Below, piece after piece: positions 22,447-35,889 of a stretch of DNA of 64,000 nucleotides. The notes under the pieces were generated by a model that worked only from the letters and a program-made list of their open reading frames with translations, searched no databases and was not told where the DNA came from. Made by a program: the position numbers and the translations under genes. The first letter of the stretch is position 1. The number at the start of each line of letters is the position of its first letter. This DNA comes from Vanessa cardui (lineage: Eukaryota > Arthropoda > Insecta > Lepidoptera > Nymphalidae): assembly GCF_905220365.1 (NCBI RefSeq), contig NC_061126.1:15500001-15564000 (forward strand), written 5' to 3'.

Positions 22447-23235
22447 AATCAAAATTAAAATAAACTATATTCAAGTGGGCTTTTACAAGCACAATTTATT
22501 GTGCTTGTAAAAGTAAAAGATGGTAGCTTCGCTTTCACTTTAGTGAAGCTACCACCGGTTCGGAAAGTCGATTCTACCGAGAAGAACCGGCTAGAAATTC
22601 AATAGTTACTCTTTTTCAATATTTAAAAATACAATCATATTAGTTAAATACAATTATATATGTATGCTATGGAATCCAAATGTATCCTGCCTGGACGTCA
22701 ACAGGTATTAATTCCAAGCTTTTTTATCATCTACAAAATCTTGTATCGAATAATATGCCTTTTTTATCAATGTATTTTTTATAAACGATTTGAATTTACG
22801 AAACGGTAAAGTTAGTTTTAAGTCTGCGGAATTTTATTATAGAAACGGACACCTTGCCTCAAGAAAGATTTATTGACTTTATCCTCACTTCTAGTGCATA
22901 TACAATGATTATCACTGATTTTGTCAAAGTGATCAATATTACTGTGATTATATAGAATATTGTTGTAAATATATTGCGACGCAACAGTGAGTATTCCTAC
23001 TCTGTTATAAACATCCCGTAGAGAGCCTCTAGCTCCAAGATTATAAATAGACCGGATTGATCTCTTTTGTAAAATAAAGACAGATTCAATATCTGCAGCG
23101 TTACCCCAAAGTGATATGGCATATGACATAATACTGTGAAAATAACCAAAATGTACTAGACAAGTGGTATCAACATCAGTTAGTTGTCTAACATTTCTAA
23201 CCGCGTATGCTGCGGAGCTGAGTCTTACTGTTAGG
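22447..23235 (-). mobile_element. 5'-truncated non-LTR retrotransposon (LINE) with reverse transcriptase C-terminal coding
   Basis: On the minus strand a frame of more than 100 codons (23129 down to 22818, extending in frame upstream to about 23230) reads like the C-terminal end of a jockey/CR1-type reverse transcriptase ORF: SAAYAVRNVRQLTDVDTTCL, then MSYAISLWGNAADIESVFIL, QKRSIRSIYNLG and FYNKIP. It is followed by a 3' UTR carrying the GGTAGCTTCAC/ACCGGTTC blocks and ends in a short simple tail at about 22447. This copy identifies the many non-coding tails in the window (17489, 38425, 39250, 43188, 46119, 63735) as 3' ends of the same LINE family. The 3' UTR here contains two hairpins not present in other copies. 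Confidence 0.8.
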
Positions 23236-24785
23236 GACTTACATCTAACTTATTCTATGTTAGTATTACATAATTAATATTTATTTATTTATTATTATTA
23301 ATTTCTCAAAATTAATAATAATAAATTAATAAAATAATAAAATAAATAAATAGAAGTTTTTAAAAAGTTGACGCATATCCTCATTTGACAGGTTTACTGG
23401 TTATGTTATTAGTATGGTTTAGTGGCTAGCTTGTATGGTCGCAGAGACCGAAGTACGTAAATGTAATCCTAAGCTGGGCAACTAAAAAAATTTGAGAACT
23501 TTTCTGCTGAGAATTTAGCGAATTATCAAGTTACTACTGCCTTGCTTTGGAAAAGACCTCAAGTGTTAGGCCGGTAAATCATTCAGACCCTATCGTACAA
23601 GGGTAAGAAAATAGTTTTAACCCTTTTCTCCGTTGAAACTAACTATCGTTGCTGAAAGCGGCTACATCTAATTATATGGGCTAAATTAAATTAGGATATG
23701 GTGCAGATGCTAAGTCTGTAAGGTATTAAGAAGAAATACATGAAAAAAATAGGTTAGGTTATTAATTATTTATTTGTTATTTTGGTAATGTTGTTTTACA
23801 TAACAAATGGTGCATTCGGATTGTTCGAACTGTGTAACTGCATAATGTTTGACATTATAACATTATTAGTGTAATGTACAAATGTCATTTTCTGATGTAA
23901 TCCTTTTATTTAAACATTACACAAAAATAGTTTCGATTGCTTTACTTTGATAGTTAACATACCAATTTTATGTTCTTGCGTAATTGCTATTAAATTTATT
24001 CAGGCGTCTTGTTGTACGATATATGTGACTTTATTAACTTTTTAGACACAGTGACCCTATACGACTAAATTTTCTTAGGCTTTTGCATACATCGAAAAGA
24101 AAAAGGATATAAAATATTAAGGAACTCAATTAGGACTGAATAAGAGACTTTAGGAGAGCCTATAGCATTTTATTTAAATTACTTGTTGACCGTATCAATA
24201 CAGAAATTTAGAAAAAATATGTTCCATATTCATATATCTTTGTACATGTAGGTAGTATGTTGTAATTTACATTCGTTAAAAATACTATTATATTTAAATG
24301 ATATAATATGACAATGAAATTGAATATATTTAATGATTTAGAAGTTAATAACCCAGAACAATACCGGTATAAAAACCGTGAAGTTTTTTGGAATAACATT
24401 ATGTAACTATATGTCTTTGATTTTAACGGAATTGAAACCGGTAGTAATCACATTTTGTAATATAACGAATTAAAGTGCCTTCTGAGCGTACTTGAATAAA
24501 GAATTTTGATTTTAATTTTCGTTCACAATTATTTTTTCTTCCAAATTTTTTCATAGTGAAGTACATAAATTCACTTTTAAATAACTGATAATATTTTGTT
24601 TGATATATTTAATAAAAAAGTATGCAGACGTGTAGAATTCCAGTATCGTCTAGACCTATACATACATACACTAAAAGGAACGAGATTGTTTATGTATTAC
24701 AAAATTATCTCAAGGTCATGTTTTGGAAGTCAGTTACAAATATCGTGTTGATCAGCTGTCCGGTGTTTTGAATAAAGTATAAGAA

Positions 24786-24800
24786 ACACACACACACACA
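24786..24800. repeat. (CA)n microsatellite
   Basis: A short run of ACACAC repeats within AT-rich intergenic DNA. Confidence 0.8.
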
Positions 24801-25096
24801 GATATGTAAATATGTATGCATATAAACTGTAATATATTCATTAAATTTTAACCTGTTATTGGTCTGTAAGTTTTAAGTATGCTTGTGTATTACAGTTATA
24901 TTAACCAACCATAACATAAAATTACCAACGCATTTTAAATTATCAAAATTTTGTATGTATTATTGAAAGTAGAATCGCCATTCGCAATTTTCATTCATTC
25001 ATGTTTTCATTCTCGCGAGATAGATTTTAATCTAACGTTACGTTTACATTTCAATACTCAATATTTGATATACATTATAACAGTAACAATCTATAA

Positions 25097-25366
25097 ATTT
25101 CCCACTGCTGGGATAAGGTGTCCTCTCCCTATGAGGAGAAGCTTAGAAGCATATTCCACCACGCTGCTCGAATACGGGTTGGTGGATTCACAAGCGGAAC
25201 AATTTCGTTGAAAAGACACATGCAGGTTTCCTCACGAAGATTTCGTTTACCGCCTAATTATAAACACAAATTAAGCACACGAAAATTCAGTGGTTCTTGC
25301 CTGGATTTGAACCAGCGATCATCCGTTAAGAGGTACACGTTCTTACCACAGGGCTATCTCGGCTCA
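25097..25366 (-). repeat. SINE family A, minus orientation
   Basis: Plus text runs from TTTCCCACTGCTGGGATAAG to GGGCTATCTCGGCTCA. The tRNA-like head therefore lies at the high-coordinate end, with the B box complement GGATTTGAACCAGCG near 25303-25317. Complete but diverged. Confidence 0.8.
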
Positions 25367-26029
25367 CAAGAATTTGAGAAGATTGGTATATAAATGCAGT
25401 AACTTTCTCATAAACAATTCTGCATATGTTTGCTGTCGTACTTTATACTTCGAAAAAGAACCGTTCCTTTGTAGCTTTTACTTCAATAACAAAGCTTATG
25501 AAGGGTTCATAAGCCTTCTTGTAAACAATATCACGTTACTACCTGTGCGAAGCTAGTTTATTTAAATATACCCTTAAGCCTTTTTATAATAAGGTTAAAG
25601 TCCTCTCGGGTGAGATCCGATAAACAACTCCTTCGTGGTCATTTTATGATGTCCTTTTTTTAAACTGAGTTTTTTGACCTTTCGCTCCTGTCCGAACTAC
25701 ATTAGAACCTAATGGACTTATGATATCTGATATCACTTTTCCTATATTCACTGTATTCCACTATACGAATCAGTTAAGGTGTGATCATAAAATTATATAA
25801 TCTAAAAGTACCTACAGGTGTTGTATAAGCTATGTCTGATGTGAAGGTATTATACGTTTGGTGGTATTATCGACTCGTGTGTGAAAACGGGAATCATGGT
25901 GCTTTCTTATGCCAACCACCTCTTTTTTGTGCGTGGATCATTTATTTATTTTATAAATAACATTTTAAGAAATATTTAATTATTTTAATTACAAAACTTA
26001 ATATTTTTAGACAATGTATTGCATATCTG

Positions 26030-26145
26030 TTTCTTATTCCTTAGAGTATAAATTTGCTTCATACCAAATTTCATCAAATTCAGTTCAGCGGTATAGTAGT
26101 AAAAGAGAGACAGACAGACAGAGTTACTGTCATATTTTTTGTAAC
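26030..26145 (+). repeat. Family-C repeat fragment
   Basis: The phrase AATTTCATCAAATTCAGTTC, followed by AGAGAGACAGACAGACAGAG, recurs in related form at 30635 and 57640. It has no coding capacity and its class is uncertain (possibly the end of a non-autonomous DNA element). Confidence 0.5.
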
Positions 26146-26312
26146 AATATATATTAACGACCTACGCTAGCACAGGCGTAATCAATTGATAAAGAAAATC
26201 ATATAAAAATATTTTCTACCATATATAAAATTCAAGAATAATGTAGCGTTCCACCAGTGTATATTTATAGAATTAGATCATTAACTCCATGCCACAAAAC
26301 AAACAAACAAAC

Positions 26313-26617
26313 AAACTTTACTTGGTGGTAGGGCTTAGTGCAAGCCCGTCTGGGTAGGTACCACCCACGCATCAGTTATTCTACCGCCAAATAACAGTAC
26401 TCAGTATTGTTGTGTTCCGGTTTGAAGGGTGAGTGAGCCAGTGTAACTACAGGCACAAGAGACATAACATCTTAGTTCCCAACGTTGGTGGCGCATTGAC
26501 GATGTAAGGAATAGTTAATATTTCTTACAGCTTCATTGTCTATGGGTGATGGTGACCACTTACCATCAGGTGGCCCATATGCTCGTCCGCCAACCTGTTC
26601 CATAAAATAAAAAAAAA
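26313..26617 (+). repeat. Family-B repeat, best full-length copy
   Basis: About 300 bp, beginning CTTTACTTGGTGGTAGGGCT and ending GTCCGCCAACCTGTTCCATA plus an A-rich run. It is preceded by a (AAAC)n stretch. Use it as the reference for the other family-B copies. Confidence 0.85.
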
Positions 26618-27702
26618 ATAAACAAATATGTTCTGTTGACAATATTACTATAGATTTTAATAGTCATTAATTCTGTGGTACCCATTAGTTCTTATGGCAG
26701 ACTGTGACAATCATTCTTTTTAATTCTATAAGTACGCTCTTTACCGCTCTATGGTGTTTCACACGCCCAGGACCCCAGCAAAACCTAAACTAAAGATTGG
26801 CTTGACGGCGGGTGGTAGATATCTGCTTCATCATTTCCAGTTCACTTTCCTAAGCAGCTAACTCATTGCACTGACAGTAATATACATGTAATTATAGATA
26901 AGTACTAAGCCAAGGACAGGAAAAGAACTATTTGCTCAGTATAAGGACTTCGACGACCTATTATTATAACTCTATGTGTTATTAAGATAAATTGTTCAGA
27001 AATTTACTTAATCATATGTACTAAATATTTTAATATTTTGTTTTCGTAAACTTCGATTTTATTTGCGTGAAAATTTACCTTATTCTTATTTCTTAAAGGT
27101 AAAGGTTCATCAGAAATATTAAGAAATATCATAAACATATCATGTTACATAATATAATAAGTGTGTCAATAACCTCATTTGAATTATAAAAATTCAACGT
27201 TCACTCTAAATGTTAACTTCTTCGCTTATTGTCAATAACTTGTATAATTAGATATATAAGTAAATTAGTCATCATTAGGATGTTATTTATACCTTATTCA
27301 TTTTTGCATACAACCAATAAAGCCACTAGTGACTCATTGTGTAAACAAACAAAGGAATGCCATGCCAGCCTACATTTTAAGTTTTGTAATGTTATGAAAC
27401 TACATGATCAGTGAAGAGGGAAAATATTTATTTATATATTCTTTATTGTACCCAATCTTAAAACTAAAAAATAACATTTTTGTTATATAAAAGTTGCATG
27501 AGATGCAACAGGCGGCTATTTCTGTTTTTGTAATTTTTTTAAAATATAGCATATAAAAAATTTATACACTTTAGTACTCAGGAATAATGTACCTTTCTAC
27601 CAGTGTATATTCTTGGAATTGTATCGTTATTTCCAGAGATTAAATCCTACTAACATTATAATTTTAACTATCCCGTTTAGCTAGATACAACATACACATC
27701 AA

Positions 27703-27870
27703 CTATTTTCAGTGGATGAGCCAGTAACAAAAGGCTCAAGGAACATTAATTCTTAGGTAGTTAGTTACCTTGGGGGCGCATTGTAGATATCTGTATAAAT
27801 GGTCATATTTCTTACGGCGCCTATATCTAGAGTGTGTACTTACCATCAGTTGGCATTTCAGCTACTTTTT
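27703..27870 (+). repeat. Decayed family-B fragment
   Basis: Blocks such as AGTGGATGAGCCAGTAACA, TTGGGGGCGCATTGTAGA and TACCATCAGTTGGC keep the family-B order with many changes. Confidence 0.5.
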
Positions 27871-28559
27871 TTAATGGCATTATATTAACATAAGATTAAT
27901 AAAATTGTTATTAAGACTTTCTAATAATTACGTAAATTAAATTCAATTGAAATAAATTAATTGCGCCAAATAAACATAAATTTTATTTTAGAAATTTATT
28001 TCAATATACTAAATAATATATAAATCGATAGTAACATTGTATGTCGATGTTCTCGTGGAAGAAATTTAATATTACATTTCGAACAAAATAAAATAAACGA
28101 TAAGAACGCAATGATAACGAAGATTCCCGAGATAAAATGTCAAATAAAACTAATAATATCGTTCACATAATTTGTTTAATAAAACAGTTAAAGTGTAAAT
28201 CATAAACGTGTTCCATCTTTACTGTTTGGTCGTATGGGCGAGACTCGCCTACCAGTCATTTTTCATATTAGAATACTTTGCCGAGCTTTAAAAACGCACT
28301 TTCATATTCTGGTTCCGTTAGTCGAAGGCTTATAATGAAACACGTTTTCGAGTGAAATAGAGATCCAACAGTTCGCTCCTCTAAAACTTCTCTAAATTTT
28401 CTTGATCTTGACAATGACGGTTGGGTTGAAACGTGAAATGATCTTTAATGCGAGTATTTACGAGTCATTGATAAGATAGTGAACATCAAACATCTGATTG
28501 GTTCCATAAAACCCTTGTTTCGGACTTGCGACACAGTATCACCACTGATTCGGAACGCG

Positions 28560-31500
28560 ATGGACCGCGCGACTGCCTCTGAGTTAGAAAAAATTAACGT
28601 AAGTGATCACGAGAATGGGAACGCCAAGAGGAACGGTGAACAAAGGACTTCGAAGACCTATGAAGAAGTACAATCCAGCCATTCGCCCTTTTGGAGACAG
28701 GTGCGTTATATAATGTTTGCGTATTTGTAAGGAGGCTGACAGTGATGTGATATACTTAGTTTTCATTCGTTCGTAAACCCTTGAACTCTCCATCTAATAA
28801 ATAACGCAATACATTTTTTATTGTATTATAAAAATAAATATAGTAAAGTGTATTATTGGGGTCAAATTTAACCGTTCGTGCAAAGGACGTCATATTTTTG
28901 AATTAAATTAAAATGATTAATTGTAATCAATTTTATAAAATTCTAATATATTTTTTTAAAAATCTAAAAAACGACTCGTTTCAAAACGAATGTTTTAATT
29001 AACTATTCGGACCTTGATTTGATGTTAAATACAAAATAATTAACGAATGAACCGAGTATGCAAGTCAACAACTGCCTCGGGAAGCTGGTTTGAAGTCAAC
29101 ACAAAACGAAAGGTTATATACCGAGCTACTTTTAAATTCTCTTTATATCCTTTGTTCGCATTATACGTATTAAAATACATACGTAATTATTCGCGCGTAT
29201 AATAATATTTGAATAAATAAAATAAAATGTGTGAAAGTAAATCATAAAAATGATACAATAGGTGATTTAAATTTCAACATATAATTTTATGCTTCTGTTT
29301 AAAGATGATGCATTGTGATTTAAACTGATATTAAATATTGTTCTACATTTTAGCGGAAGTGCTATAGCGCGTCATTGCATGAACTTTAACCCCCTATTCT
29401 ATAATGCTAATTATCACAATTGCTTAGAAAGTTAATTAATTTAATAAACTGTGAATATTGAATTTACACGTAGTTACGTCAGTTGCCTTCTGGCCTTATT
29501 TATTTTGAAATGTAAATTATGATAATATAAAACAAGACACATTTGTTCTGATGTTTCAAGTATATACAGTAATTTATAGCGATTTCGATAAACTGTACAG
29601 CTTTCAACACTCTCCAATATAATAGTTAATCTTATCGAATTTATCTGTGGAATATTTGTTACAGTTATCCTAAATTTTGCACAAAACTTTAATTTTTTGT
29701 ATCACGTATATGGAAAGAAATATCTCAATAATAATATCAATTTATTTATATAACCCGACCTTTGTGACAGCGCTGTTCCTTTGTCGTGTGGGTCAGATAA
29801 GTGTTCGGAAAAAATGACGTGTTTTGCAATAATAACCTACAAAACTAAACAAAGATAAGACTGTTCTCTACTGGTCTTTGAATATACAGTTAGAACATTC
29901 TCCGAAGCTCATTTTCTCTTAAAGACAATTGCAGTAACAGTATCAGTATTTAGGTCTATTAGTCCCACAACTGGACTAAGATCTCCTCTCTCATTGAGAA
30001 AAAGAATTGAGGATAATTATACATCTTTGATTCAATACGGGATGAGGGATACACATGTGGTATATTTTAATTTTAATTAGAACCGGTGCAGGTATCCTGA
30101 CAATGTTTCCTACAAAAGCGAAAGGCGAACACTGTAAACACAAAATAAGCACATAGAAATTCAGTGGAGCTTGCCTAGGTTTGAACCCGCAAACATTGAC
30201 GCGTGTACACGTTTTAACCATTCCACCATCTCGACTAAAAAACGTGCTCGAAAGTTATAGGCATGATATCAATCAATACCGAACACGAAAAATATATAAT
30301 AATAGATGATGACTAAATGTGGGCTATGTTTGGATTTGGTTAAATAACAATATTGAATAAATTAAATTGAGTTTGACATTCCAATTTACCATAAACGCCT
30401 ATGCCAAAATTTTCCACCAATTTTCGTTATCAGATCGCCTATGTATCATTTAAGAAGTGGCCTCTTTGGCTTAGTGGGAAATGAATAGGGATGACGTTTC
30501 CCAAGTCTAGAGTTCAAACTTCAGATCGGTCTATGACAAATTATTGAGTTGTTTTTCGTCTTTTTCGTGCCTTCGCTCGTATTTTAGAGGATTGATTGTT
30601 TTGTATCAGGCAAAAAAATAGTCTAAGTCCTTCCTTGTAGTTTAAATTTGCTTCACAAAAATTTTCACCAAATTCGCTTCAGTTGTTTGGTCGTGAAAGA
30701 GCGTGAGACAGGCAGACACACAGAGTTACTTTGACACTTATAATATTAGTATAGAAGTGTAGATGGAGTTTGTTAGTTGTGATTACATTCTTGGAAGTAC
30801 CCAATACCGGTTTTGTGGGTTCGCTGTCCCATTGGATTATATACGTGCACAATACCTCTCAAGGGTCTTCGTTGGGATTGACCGACATCACCAAATCGGT
30901 CAGGGGAACATAATTTTATACTGTTAAACACTATCTTTGTTTTGGTATGCGAGTTGAAATATTTATTTCCCCACTACAGTATACTACTATACAGATAATT
31001 GCAATGCATGCGTCGTGTGTATACAATGTTGGTTTTTTGAACTTTCGTGAATTGTAAACATCTATTAGCAACATATCTGAAAAATTTCTCGCAAAACAAA
31101 CACATGTATGTTATATAATTAGTAAGCTGATTAAAAGTACTCTTTGACCCTATAGCTTTGGAATTTTATGTTTTACGTAATTAAACTTATATTGTTAAGA
31201 GGCAGATTGATGTGATTTTTTTAATATTAACTATTAATCCAGTTGAACAGTTTGACAGTTTATAGATTTGAGACAAACACATGCTTTAAAATGTATTTGT
31301 AAGTTGTGTATTTTTGAACTTATTTGCGGCTAAATTCATATCAAGATATATGTGTGTTTATATAATGCTTATTTCCGCCACATTTAATCATTGTGGGTAG
31401 CAATAGTAAAATTCTATAATAAAAAAAAACGAAGACTATATAAAATATTTGTAGGATTTATAGTATAGATAATATATTATAGTATAGATAGTATAGGTAA

Positions 31501-34243
31501 TAAGAAGTTTCAGATTAAGAGTTATTTTTTATAACAACCTAGCGACCCGCCCAGTCTTCGCAAGGTTGTAATGCAGATATTGTAAACTGTTTTAAATCTG
31601 CAGTATTTTCAGATTACATGCTGTAAAAGGCCATATTTATTTGGATTAAATGCAAACTGTATTTAAAATGGGATAAGGATTCACGCTGTATTGCGTAAAA
31701 TCTCTTCGTAAATAAGCAATTATTTCTCGTAAAGAGTAAAGGATACAAAATTGTTTTATGTAATGTAGTGATATTGCAATGGAAGTTGGAGTTTTGCAAT
31801 TTTGATAACCAGTTTAAAGCTATTGCAAAATACTTTTAACAAAATTGGAGACGATTCTAAACAGAACTTGCTTATGATTATCAGATAAATGTCTTGGTGG
31901 TACCAATGAGCTGGTACGAGTATCAAGCCTATGTGAGTTGTTTTCCGGTTTGAACTGGTAAAAAGGCTGGCTCAAGGGATAACATCTTGGCTTCCAAGGT
32001 AGACAATACATTGGCGATGTAATTCATCAATCCATGAATATTTCTTACAATGCCGATGTCTTTGGCAGTGGTAGTCACTTATATGTCAGAAAAAAATTGT
32101 GTCAATGAACTTTTCACGTACAAATTAATAAATTATTGAAATTTGTAGGCAACAATTTTATTTAAATTATACTGTACATCTAATGTATATTACACCAATA
32201 ACATCCCCATATCTATATAATATTTTAATTTGTGTCCACTAACAGGCCGTGGGAAACTTATTACTATTTTCATAACGATTTATTTAATAACTCAATGAAA
32301 TATTATAATCACATTTTATTTTAGGTCTAAAGCTGAATTATATTATCTAAAATTAATTAAATATACTTTTCAAAAGAGTTCTAACGTATATTTATTTATT
32401 TCTTCTATTCGTAGAATAAGTTATATAATATTCTGAGTCGTGGATGTAAGCGATATCAATTATTTATCACGTTAATTGTTTGACGTGAAGTTAACTAGGA
32501 TTACATAGGATTTATATAAGGTATTTCTTAAATAATTAAACCGAGTAATGCTTTTTTCCAGGCCTTCATAGCTCTAGGATCGTTTATGCTGTCCTTCAGC
32601 GCGGGAGCAACGGCAGGGTTTTCAGCAATCCTCATACCCCAATTGCAGCGTGCTAAGGGGAAACATAAATACTCAACGGAAATGGTCTCGTGGGTGGGTA
32701 GGTATTCTTGACACACATTCATAACTTTATGTACACTAAGGTCACTAGTCCAATCACTTTAGATTTTCAATGTGATTATTTTCAAGATGGCTCAGTGGCA
32801 AGAACACGAAAATATTACCCGCAAATAGTGGGTTCAAGTTAAAACATACATGACTAGTCTTTTGTGTTAGCTTTAGATTATTTTAATCTTCTTAATTGAC
32901 AGATGAATAGTGCTCGTAAAAGTATTTGGTTTTGTTGCATAAATATTATGTATTGTAAAAATTTGCAAGTATTTAATGATGTTTTATTATTCTTTCCAGC
33001 GGCCATGGCGTCCTTTGCTCTGTTATTCGGGAACATGATATCCGGATATTTAATGGAGAGAATGGGAAGAAGAGCGTCTCAAATATTATTGTCAGTGTTT
33101 TACATCGGTGGCTGGACCATCATTGGATTTGCCGGAAACATAAATTTCATACTATTTGGAAGATTCATTACAGGATTCTGTCAAGGTTGGCTCGGTCCAT
33201 TGGGGCCAGTTTTTGTTGGAGAAATTAGCTCACCGGCTTACAGGGGACTATTTTTAGCCGGTCTCTCCCTGAGTATAGCGTCAGGTGTCTTCATGTCCCA
33301 CTTGTTTGGTACGTTTTTACATTGGAGTCACGCATCGCTGCTCTGCGGTGCGTTCCCTCTACTTGGATGCATTATACTTTATTTCGCACCAGAATCACCG
33401 GCTTGGCTTGCATCTAAGAACGAAATCGACAGATGCGTGCAGGCCTTCCAATGGTACAGGGGTACAAGTCCGGAGATGAAATCGGAACTGGATAAGATGA
33501 TAGCAGATCAGACTAAGAAGAGAGAAGAGAAAAGCAAATTGGCAACATTAACGGAAAATATTAAAAAACCTGAATTTTGGAAGCCCCTGTGTATAATGAT
33601 AGTGTTTTTCATAATAACTCAACTGTCAGGGATAAATGTAATCTGCGCTTACACCACCGACATTATGGAAGTGCTCATTGGTGACAGTTCGAACACCTAC
33701 GCGGCCATGCTGGCGACGGATGTCTTACGAGTGATCGCCTTAGTGATAGCTTGCATTTTATTGAGGAAAAAAGGACGACGACCTCTAGCTATATTCAGCG
33801 GTATCTTCACGACCTTGTCTCTGATATTACTCGCAGTGTACTTATTTTTAGTAGAAAAACGTATTATAAGACATATATCTCCATTCATATCCTTAAGTTT
33901 AATGGCGATATATATATTCGTATCAAATCTGGGAATATCATTGTTACCTTGGAACATGGTTGGAGAATTATTTGCAACTGAAACAAAGGGCCTGGGATCT
34001 GGTATCAGCGTTATGATGACGTCAGTCGCATTCTTCGGAACGATAAAAACTGCGCCCGCTATGTTCCAAGGGATAGGATACGAAGGGACCTATTTGTTTT
34101 ACGGATTATCAACGTTATTCGGAACAATATTCTTATACTTTTGTCTTCCTGAAACAAAGGGTAAGACATTATTACAAATAGCTGAAGAATTCCGATACGG
34201 TGACAGGAGAAAAAGAAAAGATAAGGATTGTGTGAATGTATAA
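28560..34243 (+). CDS. Facilitated sugar/trehalose transporter (Tret1-like, MFS SLC2 type), complete, three exons
   Basis: This is a plasma-membrane hexose or trehalose facilitator. Exons 28560-28700, 32562-32697 and 33000-34243 join in phase to 506 residues with a TAA stop. I chose ATG 28560 because the open frame above it offers only a GTG. Residues 1-47 are a polar cytoplasmic N-terminus; helix 1 begins at AFIALGSFMLSFSAG. Sugar-transporter signatures are visible: RMGRR at 113-117 after helix 2, GRFITGFCQG at 145-154, PESPAW at 223-228 at the end of helix 6, ITQLSGINVI in helix 7, and PETKG at 476-480 near the C-terminus. The tail is basic (RRKRKDKD). The layout is that of insect Tret1-like proteins, and the substrate is not determinable by eye. 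A polyadenylation signal lies 110 nt after the stop. Intron 1 (3.9 kb) holds repeats. The gene sits between CYP4G and asense. Confidence 0.9.
29957..30237 (-). repeat. SINE family A, diverged, minus orientation
   Basis: It runs from TCCCACAACTGGACTAAG to CCACCATCTCGACTA with B-box complement GGTTTGAACCCGC. Many substitutions, so an old copy. Intron 1 of the sugar transporter. Confidence 0.7.
30635..30765 (+). repeat. Family-C repeat fragment
   Basis: CACCAAATTCGCTTCAGTTG, then a GACAGGCAGACACACAGAGT stretch, ending TTATAATATTAGTATAGAAG. Related to 26030 and 57640. Intronic. Confidence 0.5.
31885..32095 (+). repeat. Decayed family-B copy
   Basis: It retains TCTTGGTGGTACCAATGAGC, CCGGTTTGAACTGGTAAAA, TAACATCTTGGCTTCCAAGG and TATTTCTTACAATGCC in family-B order, with internal losses. 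Intron 1 of the sugar transporter. Confidence 0.5.
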
Positions 34244-34353
34244 TTACAATGTCTGGAGGTCGCGTGTTCAAAAGATTATAATAATATCGAAGTTAATTTG
34301 TAACGTCAGTGTGATAGCTATAAGAGAATGCTGCAGTGCAAAGGATTTATCTT

Positions 34354-34359
34354 AATAAA
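34354..34359 (+). terminator. Polyadenylation signal of the sugar transporter
   Basis: AATAAA located 110 nt downstream of the stop codon, the first such hexamer after the gene. Confidence 0.65.
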
Positions 34360-35889
34360 AAATACCTTTATTGTATTCGATATAAATGGTATTTATGTAT
34401 GTACGTTTATGTTATTTGGTAATATTGTAATAATTAAGTGACATTGAGATTGTTAATAGAGGTAACTACTTAACCCAGTAAGATAATGTTTTAAATTTAA
34501 TAGAGGACATCGCAATAAATCGTGTTAAGTATCGTTTAGTATTACGAAATATATACATGGATTTAATAAGGTACTAGTGTTCGTATATCTTTGTGATACG
34601 TCTTATCGCTTACGAAATGTTTTGATTGTTTGATTGAAATTGTGTTATAATTTAAATTAATGTCTCGACAGTATCACGACATATATTGCTATAAATTGTT
34701 ATTAATGATTCGTTTGAATTTACAAGCGGCGTTGTTGTAAGACAAAGTGGATTCGCGTCGCTTCGATGCACCCTAGCTAATAAAAACCTGAGGTCTATTT
34801 CACAGTACGTTAAAGACGGACAAGTGGCACGCGTCGCCTCCATATTACACACGTCTTCCTGTTTTGACACGTGTATGTGACCTTTCGAAGTGCACGCCTC
34901 TTGATGATTCGCTAACATCTGCGAGACACTATCGGAGAACAGAAATTCCCACGTCGGAAAGCGACATGTTGCCGAAGGAGGCAAAAAATCAGGAAAACAT
35001 CTGGGGCATGGAAACAGCTATATTTAGATAACCGCAGACCTATGAAAGGAATCGTTATTTATATTTCATATACAATGTAAATTGAAGCGATAAACTTTAT
35101 AATTTGTTTTTATCTTTGACTAAGCAAATTTTGTATTAAGTCTTTATATCGTAGATTACGCAACGCTGATATAACTGCTGGCGTCAATTATGTTCGGTTT
35201 CATATTGTAATAAAAAATGTATTTTGTGATCTCCTTAACAAGCTTGCCATATTACCATACTGTGATATTGCGTCTGACTTTAATGTATTTGCATTTTCTA
35301 TTGTATATAATTAAGAAAACTTGTACTTCAATGTTCGTTTGAATGAAATGCCAAGGATTTGACAAGACAAGGAAAAGAGGCTAATAATACCGATCTACGG
35401 AACTCAAGGCAGAGCGGGGGAGGATTCGGGGAGAGCGTCGAAATTGCCTTTTATTTTCACGTCAAGTAGTTCCTGTGTTTTCATTTGTTTATTATGCACC
35501 GCTTGCATATCCCGCCATCGCCGGGCCAGCGATGTTTCGCTCGGAGCGGAACGAATATTTAATAACTCACAATAAGACACGTGGCAGAGCGGAAGTGGCA
35601 CACGTGCTATCAATTAGAGTTCCATAAAAAATACTAGAATCATTCAAAGGCTCACCCCAGTGGGAGGAGTTGTTAATGTAAAGCAAGATATTATAGAAAT
35701 ATGTATTGATCTATGAAGCTTTTAAACATAAGTTTTATAACAATATATCTTAGACGTAATGCTCAAATAGTTGTTAAAACATAATTGTTAATTTAAGATG
35801 TAAAAATAAATTATATTTTTAATAAAGGAAAGATCAATTATACGTTTGTTATAATTAAAATTATTATTATGGAATTTCTCCTCTAGAGA

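Larger units (their letters stand above)
20531..28559. other. Intergenic region between the divergent CYP4G and sugar transporter starts
   Basis: Both flanking genes read outward, so this ~8 kb holds both promoters. I recognise a probable CYP4G 5' non-coding exon (21201-21277), a LINE fragment (22447-23235), a (CA)n run (24786-24800), a SINE (25097-25366), family-C and family-B repeats (26030-26145, 26313-26617, 27703-27870), and a perfect palindrome at 21462-21487 (arms CAAGAGTACTC). No further gene is supported. The remaining AT-rich sequence shows nothing identifiable. Confidence 0.6.

Noticed and set aside
34652..34984. 110-codon minus-strand frame 3' of the sugar transporter
   Set aside because: Low-complexity-free but no family resemblance and no splice partners; may be chance in a GC-richer block.
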